Assembly: GCF_008369165.1 (NCBI RefSeq)
Contig: NZ_VOBA01000001.1
Coordinates: forward strand, 1,915,630 to 1,979,629
DNA from: Dietzia sp. ANT_WB102
GTDB taxonomy: Bacteria > Actinomycetota > Actinomycetes > Mycobacteriales > Mycobacteriaceae
Length of the DNA stretch: 64,000 bases
Direction of reading: 5' to 3'
Part shown: piece after piece, positions 10,139 to 18,957 of the stretch
How positions within the stretch are numbered: position 1 is the first letter of the stretch
How the letters are laid out: every line of letters starts with the position of its first letter
Translations under genes and position numbers: made by a program
The notes under the pieces: model-generated
Databases searched by the model: none
What the model was told of the DNA's origin: nothing
The model's input: the letters and a program-made list of their open reading frames with translations, nothing else

Positions 10139-10524
10139 TCGCCGCGGGGGTTGACGCGGCCGGTTGGCACGTCCGGGTCGTCGTCCCGGTCGCGGCCGGC
10201 CCTCGAGGAGGACCCGTAGACCCGGTAGGACACGTTGAGGACTTCATCCGGGTCGGCCTCGTCCTCGTCGAAGGTCGCCCACGCCGGCTGGTCGGATCGG
10301 GAGCGGAAGACGGACGCGAGGACCTTGTCGCCCTTGACGGCCAGATTCGTGAGCGTCTGACCGGCGTGGAGGTAGGACTGGACCAGTCCGCCTGCGAGCC
10401 GCACGGGGACGCCGGGAAGCGTGGCGACCGCCTCGGCGGTACGACCGGGCAGGGACACGGCACGTTCCGCAGCGGTGGCGGCGAGACCGATCGAGGCACG
10501 GGTGAGGAACAGGGGTCGAAGCAT
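10135..10524 (-). CDS. Lipid-droplet-associated-type protein (Rv1109c-like)
   Basis: This 129-residue protein has an amphipathic, Ala/Leu/Val-rich N-terminal half (residues 1-75) and an acidic, charged C-terminus ending in a disordered tail. Homologues in this same place, between xseA and ispH, are annotated as lipid-droplet-associated proteins in Rhodococcus. The sequence contains no enzymatic motif. It overlaps xseA by 4 nt and is divergent from ispH, from which it is separated by 72 nt. Confidence 0.75.
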   Translation of the reverse strand: MLRPLFLTRASIGLAATAAERAVSLPGRTAEAVATLPGVPVRLAGGLVQSYLHAGQTLTNLAVKGDKVLASVFRSRSDQPAWATFDEDEADPDEVLNVSYRVYGSSSRAGRDRDDDPDVPTGRVNPRGE

Positions 10525-10596
10525 GTGGACCTCTCTGCCGGGGGGCGTCCGGTAGGCGTAATGGTCGAAACCCAGTATGAACCGTACCCTGGGTAC

Positions 10597-11577
10597 ATGA
10601 CCGAGCAGACCGACATGATCGCCGAACCGGCAACCAAGCGGGTACTACTCGCGGAACCGCGCGGCTACTGTGCCGGCGTCGACCGAGCCGTCGAGACGGT
10701 CGAAAAAGCCCTGGCCAAGCACGGGGCACCGCTGTACGTCCGTAAGGAAATCGTCCACAACAAGCACGTGGTGGAGTCCTTCACCGACCAGGGAGTGATA
10801 TTCGTCGACGAGACCGACGAGGTCCCGCGCGGGGCCAACCTCGTGTTCTCCGCGCACGGGATCTCGCCCGCCGTCCGGGAGAGCGCCCGACAGCTGGAGC
10901 TCAAAACCTTCGACGCCACCTGCCCCCTGGTGACCAAGGTGCACACCGAGGTAAAGCGGTTCGCGCGGGAGGGTTACCTCATCCTCCTGGTGGGGCACGA
11001 GGGCCACGAGGAGGTCGAGGGGACCGCGGGCGAGGCGCCCGACGTTGTGACACTCGTCGACGGACCCGAGTCGGTCGACGCGCTGGACATCCCGGTGGAC
11101 ACCGAGAATCTGATCTGGCTCTCGCAGACCACGCTCAGCGTGGACGAGACCATGGAGACCGTGCGGCGCCTCAAGCAGAAGTACCCCACGCTCATCGACC
11201 CGCCCTCGGACGACATCTGCTACGCCACCCAGAACCGCCAGACCGCGGTCAAAACCATGGCCCCGCAGTGTGACCTGGTGATCGTCGTGGGATCGCAGAA
11301 CTCCTCCAACTCCGTGCGGTTGGTGGAGGTGGCCCTGCAGGCAGGAGCCCGCGACGCCCACCTCGTCGACTACGCCAAGGAGATCGACACGTCCTGGTTC
11401 GAGGGCGTCACCACGGTCGGGGTGACCTCAGGCGCCTCCGTGCCCGAGATCCTCGTCCGCGGCGTGGTGGACCTCCTCGCCGACCACGGCTACAGCGACG
11501 TCTCCACCGTGCGCACGGCGCAGGAGACCATCACCTTCTCGCTGCCCCGGGAACTGCGGCCAGCCAAGAAGGCTTAA
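10597..11577 (+). CDS. ispH: 4-hydroxy-3-methylbut-2-enyl diphosphate reductase
   Basis: This 326-residue protein is IspH/LytB, the last enzyme of the MEP isoprenoid pathway, which makes IPP and DMAPP with a [4Fe-4S] cluster. The three cluster cysteines lie in [20 protein letters not shown] and [14 protein letters not shown] 10597 has no ribosome site, but a TACCCT hexamer at 10585-10590 sits six bases upstream, which suggests a leaderless mRNA; ATG 10561 is in frame and gives 12 more residues. The position matches lytB2 (Rv1110). Confidence 0.95.
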   Translation: MTEQTDMIAEPATKRVLLAEPRGYCAGVDRAVETVEKALAKHGAPLYVRKEIVHNKHVVESFTDQGVIFVDETDEVPRGANLVFSAHGISPAVRESARQLELKTFDATCPLVTKVHTEVKRFAREGYLILLVGHEGHEEVEGTAGEAPDVVTLVDGPESVDALDIPVDTENLIWLSQTTLSVDETMETVRRLKQKYPTLIDPPSDDICYATQNRQTAVKTMAPQCDLVIVVGSQNSSNSVRLVEVALQAGARDAHLVDYAKEIDTSWFEGVTTVGVTSGASVPEILVRGVVDLLADHGYSDVSTVRTAQETITFSLPRELRPAKKA

Positions 11578-11621
11578 GTCACCACCCGCCGCCCGGTGGC
11601 GGTGGGGGAGACGATCACCGA

Positions 11622-11671
11622 CAGCGCCCCGGCGCACCCTGCCTCAGCGGCGGGCGTGCGCCGGGGCGCTG
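11622..11671. terminator. Bidirectional hairpin terminator between ispH and DUF6542 gene
   Basis: A perfect 16-bp stem (11622-11637 with 11656-11671) encloses an 18-nt loop. It lies 45 nt after the ispH stop and overlaps the last codons of the convergent DUF6542 gene (stop at 11644). No U tract follows on either strand. Confidence 0.75.
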
Positions 11672-12141
11672 CGCTGGATGAGGGGTGTCGCCGGGCGCGC
11701 GGTCCGCGGTCTCGGCTCCAACACAAAAGCGCGGATAAGCGCGATCGCGACCACCACGATCGTCGTGGTGAGCATCAGCGGGAAGCGGGTCGCCAACGGC
11801 AGGATGATGGAGACCAGCTGGGTCCGCGAAAAGACGTCCACCCCCGCGCCGACCCCGGAGATGACATAGACCACCGGCACCAGCAGGGCCATGATGATCG
11901 GGGGCTGCACGCCGGCGACGAACACCGAGCGACGGGCGACCGCGAGCACGGACACCAGGCAGCCGAGAAAGAACGCGACGGTGAATCCCGCGCCGAGGGT
12001 CCCCGAGACCGAGTCGATCGCCACCCCGGTCAACGAGATGGCGACGGCGAGAAGGACCGCGGTCCAGGCCGGCAGCCCGCGCCGCGACGACACCACGGAC
12101 CGCTCGTCCGCCGGCACCCGTCCACTCCTGCGTCTACTCAC
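11644..12141 (-). CDS. DUF6542 membrane protein (Rv1111c-like)
   Basis: This 165-residue protein has a basic cytoplasmic N-terminus (residues 1-24), about four hydrophobic segments (residues 25-45, 50-70, 78-98 and 105-140) and a basic tail. The function is unknown. It keeps the place of Rv1111c between lytB2 and ychF. Its start is 11 nt from the end of the AI-2E family gene on the same strand, so both may share a transcript. Confidence 0.75.
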   Translation of the reverse strand: MSRRRSGRVPADERSVVSSRRGLPAWTAVLLAVAISLTGVAIDSVSGTLGAGFTVAFFLGCLVSVLAVARRSVFVAGVQPPIIMALLVPVVYVISGVGAGVDVFSRTQLVSIILPLATRFPLMLTTTIVVVAIALIRAFVLEPRPRTARPATPLIQRSAPAHARR

Positions 12142-12152
12142 GGGAGAAGACT

Positions 12153-13658
12153 CTAACCTCCCAGGCGACGTGCGAGGAAACGGCCGAATCGCCGCAACGG
12201 GTTGGGCTTGGCCTCCTCCTGCTCCCGGGGTGAAGGACGGTCGCCGCTGACCGCCTTCGAATCCACGGGGCCTGGCTCTGGCAGAGGATCATCGGAGAAT
12301 CCCGGTGAGGCGGCGCCGGATTCGCTGCTCAACTCGTCGTCGTCACCAGCGAAGGTGGTCGACGCACCCCGTGGCGCCGCCGCGGCGCCATCGGGCACGA
12401 CGATATCGGGACGTTCGTCGATCATCCCGGCCATGATCGCGCTGCTGCTCTTGCGCAGCGGCGCGAACCGCGAGCTCGACATCTCCCCGAGCCACGCGGT
12501 CAAGCGCCCCTCGTCCGTGGCGGATGCCAGGTCCGAGGCAGTGACGTCACCGGTCCGCAGGTCGATCTGTTCACCGAGATACCGCAGCACGACCGCGACC
12601 ACTGCCAAGATCGGCACCGCGAGGAATGCGCCGATGATGCCGAACAATGTGCCACCCGCAGCGACCCCCAGCAGGATGACCACCGGGTGCAGATTCATCG
12701 CCTTCGACTGCAGGATCGGCTGAAGAACATTGCTCTCGAGTTGCTGCACCAAGATGATGACGACAAGCACGATGACCGCAGTGGTCAGGCCATTGGCGAC
12801 GAGTGCGATCAGGACCGCCAACGCACCGGCAGTGAACGCGCCGACGATGGGGATAAACCCGGCCAAGAAGGTGATGACAGCCAGCGCCCAGGCAAGCGGT
12901 ACGCCCAGCAGGACAAGGGCCAGACCAATGAAGAATGCGTCAACGAACGACACGATCGCCTGTGTGCGAATGTAACCGCCGAGCGTGTTCCAGCTACGAG
13001 TGAGAACCTCGGTGAGGTGTCGTCCCGCGGTGCGCCCGGAGATGCGGCGGACCAACGGCAGGAACCTCGGTCCGTCCTTGATGAAGAAGAACGTCAGAAC
13101 CAACACCAGAACGAGTGTGACCATCACCGAACCCACGGCCGTGACGCCGGTGAAGACCCCGTTGGCGATCTGGTCCCCCCGATCCTGCAGCGTCGAGCTG
13201 AGCTGGCTCAGGACGCCGTCGAGTTGCTCGTCCCGGATATTGAGTGGCGGGCCACGCAGCCAATCCTGAACCTCGCCGATTGCTTGCGAGGTCTGATCAG
13301 CCAGCTTGACACTCTGATCGACGATTGACGGGGCGATGAGCGCGAGTATCGCCGCGATGGCGCCTAACGATCCGAGAACAGACACCAGGGCTGCCAGGGC
13401 CTTCGGGATACCGTGCCGCACCATCCATCCCGTCGGTGGCCACAGAACGGTCGAAACAATGAGGGCCAACAAGAGCGGAAGGATGCCCACCCACAGCGCG
13501 CCGCCAATCCGCGCGACCAGCCAGCCCGCGACGAGCAGGATGGCCAGCCGGAGGGCCCAGTCCGTGACCCACCGCCCGCCCAACCCGATGAGAACGGACC
13601 GGTCTACATGCTGCTCCTGATCCTCAACAGGGGGACGCGGTTTAGGCTCGTCGTTCAT
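12153..13658 (-). CDS. AI-2E family transporter (YdiK/PerM type)
   Basis: This 501-residue membrane protein has the AI-2E exporter domain in residues 30-375: paired hydrophobic helices at the start, a soluble coiled segment (about residues 95-160), and C-terminal helices with the family motifs FFFIKDGPRFLP and GFIPIVGAFTAG. The last 120 residues are hydrophilic and low in complexity, which is unusual for the family core. The substrate is unknown; the family name comes from E. coli TqsA and does not prove autoinducer transport. ATG 13658 is chosen; ATG 13667 is three codons upstream. M. tuberculosis has a related gene (Rv1101c) in the same chromosomal block. Confidence 0.88.
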   Translation of the reverse strand: MNDEPKPRPPVEDQEQHVDRSVLIGLGGRWVTDWALRLAILLVAGWLVARIGGALWVGILPLLLALIVSTVLWPPTGWMVRHGIPKALAALVSVLGSLGAIAAILALIAPSIVDQSVKLADQTSQAIGEVQDWLRGPPLNIRDEQLDGVLSQLSSTLQDRGDQIANGVFTGVTAVGSVMVTLVLVLVLTFFFIKDGPRFLPLVRRISGRTAGRHLTEVLTRSWNTLGGYIRTQAIVSFVDAFFIGLALVLLGVPLAWALAVITFLAGFIPIVGAFTAGALAVLIALVANGLTTAVIVLVVIILVQQLESNVLQPILQSKAMNLHPVVILLGVAAGGTLFGIIGAFLAVPILAVVAVVLRYLGEQIDLRTGDVTASDLASATDEGRLTAWLGEMSSSRFAPLRKSSSAIMAGMIDERPDIVVPDGAAAAPRGASTTFAGDDDELSSESGAASPGFSDDPLPEPGPVDSKAVSGDRPSPREQEEAKPNPLRRFGRFLARRLGG

Positions 13659-13757
13659 GTGACACATCTTGTCAGAGGGCCTTCTGGTCCGCTGCACGAC
13701 GTGGACCGATGGTGGCGGAAGAGGGAGCACGGGACGCTGTCCGTAGACTGTCGCCTC

Positions 13758-14837
13758 GTGAGCCTCACCCTCGGAATCGTCGGACTGCCCAACGTCGGTA
13801 AGTCGACCCTGTTCAACGCCCTGACGAACAACGACGTCCTCGCTGCGAACTACCCGTTCGCCACCATCGAGCCCAACGTCGGAGTGGTCGATCTGCCGGA
13901 CCCCCGCTTGAAGCGACTCGCCGAGATCTTCGGTTCTGAGCGGATCCTGCCCGCCGTGGTCTCGTTCGTCGACATCGCGGGCATCGTCAAGGGCGCCAGC
14001 ACCGGCGAGGGGATGGGAAACAAGTTCCTCGCCAACATCCGGGAGGCCGACGCCATCTGCCAGGTCGTGCGCGTCTTCGACGACCCGGACGTGATCCACG
14101 TCGACGGCAAGGTCGACCCGATGGCCGACATCGAGGTGATTGCCACCGAGTTGATCCTCGCTGACCTGGAGACCATCGAGAAGGCGATCCCGCGGCTCGA
14201 GAAGGAGTCCCGCAAGGACAAATCTGTCGTCGCGCTGCTGGAGGAAGTCCGCAAGGCCCAGACCGTGCTGGAAGACGGACGCACCCTGTTCAAGGCCCAA
14301 GATGAGGTGGACCGCGCCCTGTTGCGGGACCTGCACCTCATGACTGCCAAGCCGTTCCTCTACGTGTTCAACGCCGACGAGGCCGTGCTGACCAACGAGG
14401 AGCGACAGGCCGAACTGCGCGCCGCGGTGGCCCCCGCCGACGCGGTGTTCCTCGACGCGAAGGTCGAGGCCGAACTCCTCGAGCTGGACGAGGATGACGC
14501 CATGGAACTGCTGGAGTCGATCGGTCAACACGAGCCGGGCCTCAATGCGCTGGCCCGCGCCGGTTTCCACACCCTGGGCTTGCAGACCTACCTCACCGCC
14601 GGTCCCAAGGAGGCACGCGCCTGGACCATCCGCAAGGGCGACACCGCCCCCAAGGCTGCCGGCGTGATCCACACCGACTTTGAGAAGGGCTTCATCAAGG
14701 CCGAGATCGTCTCGTTCTCCGACCTCGACGCGGCTGGATCGATGGCCGCAGCCAAGGCCGCCGGCCGGGTGCGCATGGAGGGCAAGGACTACGTCATGGC
14801 CGACGGCGACGTGGTGGAATTCCGCTTCAACGTGTGA
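13758..14837 (+). CDS. ychF: Redox-regulated ribosome-associated ATPase YchF/EngD
   Basis: This 359-residue Obg-family protein has the G1 motif GLPNVGKST at residues 8-16, FATIEPNVG, the G3 motif [10 protein letters not shown] and the NADE motif that replaces NKxD in ATP-preferring YchF, with a C-terminal TGS domain ([20 protein letters not shown]). It binds ribosomes and hydrolyses ATP. GTG 13758 is eight bases after TAGACT (13744-13749), so the mRNA is probably leaderless. It corresponds to Rv1112 and ends the conserved block. Confidence 0.96.
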   Translation: MSLTLGIVGLPNVGKSTLFNALTNNDVLAANYPFATIEPNVGVVDLPDPRLKRLAEIFGSERILPAVVSFVDIAGIVKGASTGEGMGNKFLANIREADAICQVVRVFDDPDVIHVDGKVDPMADIEVIATELILADLETIEKAIPRLEKESRKDKSVVALLEEVRKAQTVLEDGRTLFKAQDEVDRALLRDLHLMTAKPFLYVFNADEAVLTNEERQAELRAAVAPADAVFLDAKVEAELLELDEDDAMELLESIGQHEPGLNALARAGFHTLGLQTYLTAGPKEARAWTIRKGDTAPKAAGVIHTDFEKGFIKAEIVSFSDLDAAGSMAAAKAAGRVRMEGKDYVMADGDVVEFRFNV

Positions 14838-14852
14838 GTCGCGCTTCAGCCA

Positions 14853-14882
14853 CGGCCCCATCTGCTCCGGCGGTCGGGGCCG
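14853..14882 (+). terminator. Hairpin terminator after ychF
   Basis: A 7-bp stem, CGGCCCC (14853-14859) with GGGGCCG (14876-14882), lies 15 nt after the ychF stop, and a short T-containing stretch (TAGTTTT) follows about 15 nt later. Confidence 0.5.
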
Positions 14883-14979
14883 CGCCTTCTCTCACTAGTT
14901 TTGCCCGCTCGTTAGACGGTCGCACTTCTTCGTAACGTTGAGGCAGGGGGACTCGGCGGTGAGCTCTGGCCCCGATTGG

Positions 14980-16041
14980 TCAGGGTTTCGCCGCGACGAG
15001 CTCGTCACGAACGATGCGCGTGCCCGCGCTCAGCGCGCTCAGCTTCGCCAGTGCGATGTCCCGGGAGAAGGGCGCCATGCCGCAGTTCGTGCTCGGCAGA
15101 AGCTTGTCCGCGTCGACGAATCTGAGTGCATTGCGGAGGGTGGCGGCGACTTCTTCCGGAGTTTCGATCCGCTCGCTCGCCACGTCGATCGCTCCGAGCA
15201 TGACCTTCTTTCCTCGGACGAGTTCGACGAGATCGATCGGGACTCGGGAGTTATGGCACTCCAGCGAGATGATGTCGATGCTGGACTGCTGCAAGAGGGG
15301 AAACGACTCCTCGTACTGTCGCCACTCCGAGCCGAGGGTGGCTTTCCAGTCGGTGTTCGCCTTGATCCCGTAGCCGTAGCAGATGTGTACCGCGGTCTTC
15401 GCGCGTAATCCCTCTGCCGCCCTTTCCAGCGTCGCCACGCCCCAGTCCTTCATCTCATCGAAGTAGACGTTGAAGGCAGGCTCGTCGAACTGGATGATGT
15501 CGACGCCCGCAGCCTCGAGGTCTCGTGCCTCCTGGTTGAGAATTGTCGCGAACTCCCACGCCAGCTTCTCGCGGCTCTTGTAATAGCCGTCATACAGCGT
15601 GTCAATCATCGTCATGGGGCCGGGGAGTGCCCACTTGATCGGCTGATCGGTCTGCTGCCGGAGGAACCTCGCGTCATCGATGAAGACCGGCTTGGAGCGG
15701 CTCACGGCGCCGACCACGGTGGGCACGCTGGCGTCGTAACGATTGCGGATCCGAACCGTCTCGCGCTGCGCGAAGTCGACCCCGTCGAGATGTTCGATGA
15801 ATGTCGTCACGAAGTGCTGACGGGTCTGCTCGCCGTCACTGACGATGTCGATGCCGCGATCGCTTTGCTCCTTTACGGCGATACGCAACGCATCCATTTT
15901 TCCCTCGACCAACTCATCGCCCTGCAACTTCCAGGGCGCCCAGAGGGTTTCAGGCCGAGCGAGCCATGAGGGCTTGGGCAGGCTGCCCACGGTGGATGTG
16001 GGCAAGATCTGATTCACGGTGGTTTTTCCTTCGGTGGTCAT
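14980..16041 (-). CDS. mesD: MetE-core methionine synthase, MesD type
   Basis: This 353-residue protein consists only of the C-terminal catalytic half of cobalamin-independent methionine synthase; the folate-binding N-terminal half is missing. The zinc ligands of the family can be traced to His219 and Cys221 (VHICYGYG), Glu261 (ISLECHNS) and Cys320 (STNCGMAP). Folate-independent core synthases called MesD are known to need the DUF1852 protein MesX and oxygen, and the gene next to it is exactly a DUF1852 gene, overlapping by 4 nt (ATGA). The longer frame to 16071 is not preferred. The methyl donor cannot be read from the sequence. Confidence 0.85.
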   Translation of the reverse strand: MTTEGKTTVNQILPTSTVGSLPKPSWLARPETLWAPWKLQGDELVEGKMDALRIAVKEQSDRGIDIVSDGEQTRQHFVTTFIEHLDGVDFAQRETVRIRNRYDASVPTVVGAVSRSKPVFIDDARFLRQQTDQPIKWALPGPMTMIDTLYDGYYKSREKLAWEFATILNQEARDLEAAGVDIIQFDEPAFNVYFDEMKDWGVATLERAAEGLRAKTAVHICYGYGIKANTDWKATLGSEWRQYEESFPLLQQSSIDIISLECHNSRVPIDLVELVRGKKVMLGAIDVASERIETPEEVAATLRNALRFVDADKLLPSTNCGMAPFSRDIALAKLSALSAGTRIVRDELVAAKP

Positions 16042-17030
16042 CCGACGAGAACGGGGTAGCGGGCGGCCCACCGCTCGAGCAGCTCGCGGTGGGGCTTGAT
16101 TAAGCGTTCTTCGGTGTACGTGCCCTGTTCCCTCGCGAGCTGGCTGCGCTCGACGCGGTCGTAGATGATCGGGGTGGGCGTGTAGTTCTGCTGGTCCAGG
16201 GTCGGACGGTAGATGTCCGCGGCGGGGGAGTTCGCGTTATAGATCTCAGGTCGATAGATCCTCTGGAAGGTCTCCATGACGCTGATCGTGCCGATGAGCT
16301 GTAGGTCGGTGTAGTCGCTGAGCAGATCGCCGCGGAAGTAGAACGCGAGCGGGGCGACACCGCCGGGTGGCAGGAAATACCTGACTCGGAGCCCCATCTT
16401 GTGGAAGTACTGGTCGGTCAGTGAGTAGGCGTCCTGCTGGTACTCGACACCAAGGGTTGGATGATGAATCCCGGTCCGGCGGTAGGTCCGGCTGGTGGAC
16501 ACGCTGATGCAGATCACGGGATCCGCCGCGAAACGCTCGTGGTAGGCCTCGGAGTCGAGGAAGTGCTGAAACAGCTTGCCGTGCAGATCGCCGAAGTCGC
16601 CGGGCACCGTGAACTCAGAGCGTCCCTCGTTGACCGCCGGCAGTCGAACGCTGAAGTCGAAATCGCGCACGTAGGACGAGAAGTTGTTCCCGACGATCCC
16701 GGGGATGCGAGTTCCTGTCTCTCGGTCGACCATCTGGATATCCAGCACCTCGATCAAGGGGAACCGGTGATCGACGCCGTCCGAGGTGAACTCGAGCTCC
16801 GCGGAGACGATCTCGAGCTGAACGGTGTAGCGGTCCCTGCTGGGGTTGTCCCGGCGAGCGAGGTCGTTAAATCTGTTGTCGATCATCGACAGGGTGCTGC
16901 GGAGGTTCTGCTGACGGTGCTCGCCTCGGGCCAGGTTGGCGAAGTTCGTGGTGGTTCGGGAATTCTCCGATGGTGAGTAGTCCTCGTCGAAGCGGGTGGT
17001 GGTGATGCTGAACGTGAGATCGTCCGACAT
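16038..17030 (-). CDS. mesX: DUF1852 protein, MesX type (partner of MesD)
   Basis: This 330-residue soluble protein matches DUF1852, a family with no enzymatic motif that I can name. In characterised systems of Acinetobacter and related bacteria, MesX is needed for MesD to make methionine from homocysteine. Its stop overlaps the mesD start by 4 nt, so the two should be made together. Good matching segments include LIEVLDIQMVDRETG, AYHERFAADPVICIS and YFHKMGLRVRYFLPPGG. No clear ribosome site precedes ATG 17030. Confidence 0.82.
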   Translation of the reverse strand: MSDDLTFSITTTRFDEDYSPSENSRTTTNFANLARGEHRQQNLRSTLSMIDNRFNDLARRDNPSRDRYTVQLEIVSAELEFTSDGVDHRFPLIEVLDIQMVDRETGTRIPGIVGNNFSSYVRDFDFSVRLPAVNEGRSEFTVPGDFGDLHGKLFQHFLDSEAYHERFAADPVICISVSTSRTYRRTGIHHPTLGVEYQQDAYSLTDQYFHKMGLRVRYFLPPGGVAPLAFYFRGDLLSDYTDLQLIGTISVMETFQRIYRPEIYNANSPAADIYRPTLDQQNYTPTPIIYDRVERSQLAREQGTYTEERLIKPHRELLERWAARYPVLVG

Positions 17031-17155
17031 GAATATCCAATTCGGGTCTTGATCGGCCGGGCTCGGCGCTGCGGAAAGGTTGTGCCCTCATCCTGCAGTC
17101 CCTGCTCGGTTATCGGGTAACTATCAAATGTTATGGATGCCTATAGGATTTAGCT
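17031..17155. promoter_or_regulatory. Divergent promoter, mesX-mesD / LysR regulator
   Basis: The half of this 125-nt gap next to the regulator is less GC-rich than its surroundings. It holds an inverted repeat GTTA-TCGGG-TAAC (17109-17121) and CCTATAGG (17140-17147). LysR regulators usually act from such a shared region, so these are candidate binding sites; neither shows a clean T-N11-A core. Confidence 0.4.
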
Positions 17156-18103
17156 ATGCGTCGAGAATCCAGGGGAATCACCCTCCAGCAGCTGCTTTAC
17201 TTCATCGAGGTCGCGGCGGCAGGCTCGATCACCGGCGCTGCGGAGTTGCTTTATGTCGCCCAGCCGACCATGTCCGCCTCCATGAAGGACCTGGAGAATC
17301 GAGTGGGTCGCACCCTCCTCGTTCGATCGGCCAGAGGGGTGACGCTGACCGACGAGGGTGCGGAGTTCCTCGGGTATGCCAGGCAGGTCGTCGAGCAGAT
17401 GTCGCTTCTGGAGCAGCGCTACCTTGGTCAGCCGCCGTCACGTCGGTTGCTCGGGGTGTCGGCGCAGCACTACTCGTTCGTGGTCGAGGCGTTCATCCGG
17501 ATGGTGCACTCCGGCGAGGCGGAACAGTACGAGTTCTCGCTTCGTGAGACGCGGACCTGGGACATCATCGAGGACGTCCGGACCCTACGCAGTGAGGTCG
17601 GCATCCTCTACCGGAACGACTTCAACCGGAAGGTCATCGACAAACTCCTTCGCGATTCCGGGCTGGTCTTCCACCCACTCTTCGCTGCGGTGCCGCACGT
17701 CTTCATCTCACGGCAGAACCCGCTGGCGTCCCGGGAGAGCGTGACTCTCGGTGACCTGGCCGACCTGCCAAGGCTCACCTTCGACCAGGGCGCGAACAAC
17801 TCCTTCTACTTCGCCGAGGAGATCCTCTCCACCCTGTCGAGCCAGCGGGAGATCCGGGTCTCCGATCGCGCGACCATATTCAATCTCATGATCGGACTCG
17901 ACGGCTATACGATCTCGACCGGCATCATCAGTGATGATCTCGACCCGGAGATCGTTGCCATCCCGCTCGACGTGGATGAGAGCATAGAGATCGGTTGGAT
18001 CAGTCATGCCGGAATCCCGCTCACCGAACAGGCGCAGCGCTATCTCGGCGAGGTGCGGGCCGTCGTCGCAGATTACGGCATCGAGTTGCTCGACTCCCTA
18101 TAG
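17156..18103 (+). CDS. LysR-family transcriptional regulator
   Basis: This 315-residue protein has the N-terminal LysR winged helix (about residues 8-66, with ITLQQLLYFIEVAAAGSITGAAELL and QPTMSASMKDLE) and a C-terminal substrate-binding domain. It is divergent from mesX-mesD, with a 125-nt gap, which is the typical layout of a LysR protein controlling its neighbour. It could therefore sense homocysteine, methionine or sulphur status, by analogy with MetR, but that is inference. The gene ends 65 nt before a hairpin terminator. Confidence 0.9.
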   Translation: MRRESRGITLQQLLYFIEVAAAGSITGAAELLYVAQPTMSASMKDLENRVGRTLLVRSARGVTLTDEGAEFLGYARQVVEQMSLLEQRYLGQPPSRRLLGVSAQHYSFVVEAFIRMVHSGEAEQYEFSLRETRTWDIIEDVRTLRSEVGILYRNDFNRKVIDKLLRDSGLVFHPLFAAVPHVFISRQNPLASRESVTLGDLADLPRLTFDQGANNSFYFAEEILSTLSSQREIRVSDRATIFNLMIGLDGYTISTGIISDDLDPEIVAIPLDVDESIEIGWISHAGIPLTEQAQRYLGEVRAVVADYGIELLDSL

Positions 18104-18503
18104 AAGTGCGGCAACCTCACCGTCCAGCATCTACACCACTGGGGGAGTCGGTCGGGGATTTTCACTCGTCCGATCCGGCCGGAGAATCTCGTCCGGCGGA
18201 TCGGAAGCTCGAAGGCGCCTCGGACTTCATCCCCTGGCCAACAGGCCAAGATGGCCAGTCAGGCGATGATGGGAAATCGGAAGCGGTGTACGTCCACTAC
18301 TACCTGGACCGGGCGAGGAGCTTTCTTCGCGGCCGCGGCCGCGGAAGGGTGGGGCGCGGCGCTCGTCTATCCAAGGCGTCCGTTGTTCTCCACACGGCGG
18401 GTGACGGGTCAGCGGGGTGGACCGCGTCATCGCGGTGCTGAAGTCGGTCGTGTCGTCGACGAGGGAAGTTGCCGCGGTCGCCACACTCATGGATGGTGAG
18501 GTC
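18104..18503. other. 400-nt stretch without a recognised gene
   Basis: The first part holds the LysR terminator. The rest (18206-18503) contains only short open frames on both strands with no recognisable protein family and no good ribosome site. It includes the repeated words GGCCA/TGGCCA around 18238-18263 and a GGCCGCGGCCGCGG run near 18331. I see no gene in it. Confidence 0.5.
18169..18205 (+). terminator. Hairpin terminator after LysR gene
   Basis: TCCGATCCGGCCGGA (18169-18183) pairs with TCCGGCGGATCGGA (18192-18205) with one bulged G, giving a 14-bp stem and an 8-nt loop. Confidence 0.6.
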
Positions 18504-18944
18504 ATGAGTTTCACTGTGTACCTGTCCGGGGAGATCCATACCGACTGGCGCGACCAGATCCAGCGTGGCGCGAAGGCTGCGGGGTTGGATGCCACCTTTA
18601 CCGCACCCGTCACCGACCACCCCGCGTCCGACGCCGCAGGTGACCACCTGGGCGAGACCGCCAGTCCCTTCTGGCGCGATCATCAATCCGCCAAGGTCAA
18701 TGCCATTCGCACGCACACCCTTATCGAGCAGAGCGATCTGGTGGTGGTGCGCTTCGGCGACAAGTACAAGCAGTGGAACGCCGCCTTCGATGCCGGCTAC
18801 TGTGCCGCGCTGGGCAAGCCCTACATCACTCTGCACGACGAGGACATCGTCCATCCGCTCAAAGAGGTCGACGCCGAAGCCCAGGCGTGGTGCACGACCA
18901 CCGACCAGGTCGTGGAGACCCTGCGGTATGTGCTCAAGGCGTGA
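18504..18944 (+). CDS. ytoQ: YtoQ-family protein (nucleoside deoxyribosyltransferase-like)
   Basis: This 146-residue protein closely follows Bacillus subtilis YtoQ in length and motifs: VYLSGEIHTDWRDQI at the start, VNAIRTHTLIEQSDLVV, RFGDKYKQWNAAFDAGY and HPLKEVDAEAQ. The Pfam family is named after nucleoside 2-deoxyribosyltransferases, whose fold and glycosyl-transfer chemistry it may share, but no reaction has been proved. ATG 18504 is chosen over the longer frame from 18417 because it matches the start of the family. It is followed 13 nt later by a Mug-type DNA glycosylase, probably in the same transcript. Confidence 0.88.
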   Translation: MSFTVYLSGEIHTDWRDQIQRGAKAAGLDATFTAPVTDHPASDAAGDHLGETASPFWRDHQSAKVNAIRTHTLIEQSDLVVVRFGDKYKQWNAAFDAGYCAALGKPYITLHDEDIVHPLKEVDAEAQAWCTTTDQVVETLRYVLKA

Positions 18945-18957
18945 GCACAACTGACGC

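Noticed and set aside
8526-10637. A 703-codon open frame on the minus strand covering xseB, xseA and the lipid-droplet gene
   Set aside because: It is the xseB frame running on through GC-rich DNA without stops; only its first-listed end (8526-8759) is the real xseB, and the rest is out of frame with the real xseA.
13659-14861. Minus-strand extension of the AI-2E transporter frame across ychF (902 codons in total)
   Set aside because: The extension lies antisense to the well-supported ychF gene and has no transporter similarity; the gene starts at 13658.
18251-18499. Possible small gene between the LysR and ytoQ genes
   Set aside because: The frame has no ribosome site, no recognisable family and an Ala/Gly/Arg bias expected of random GC-rich DNA.
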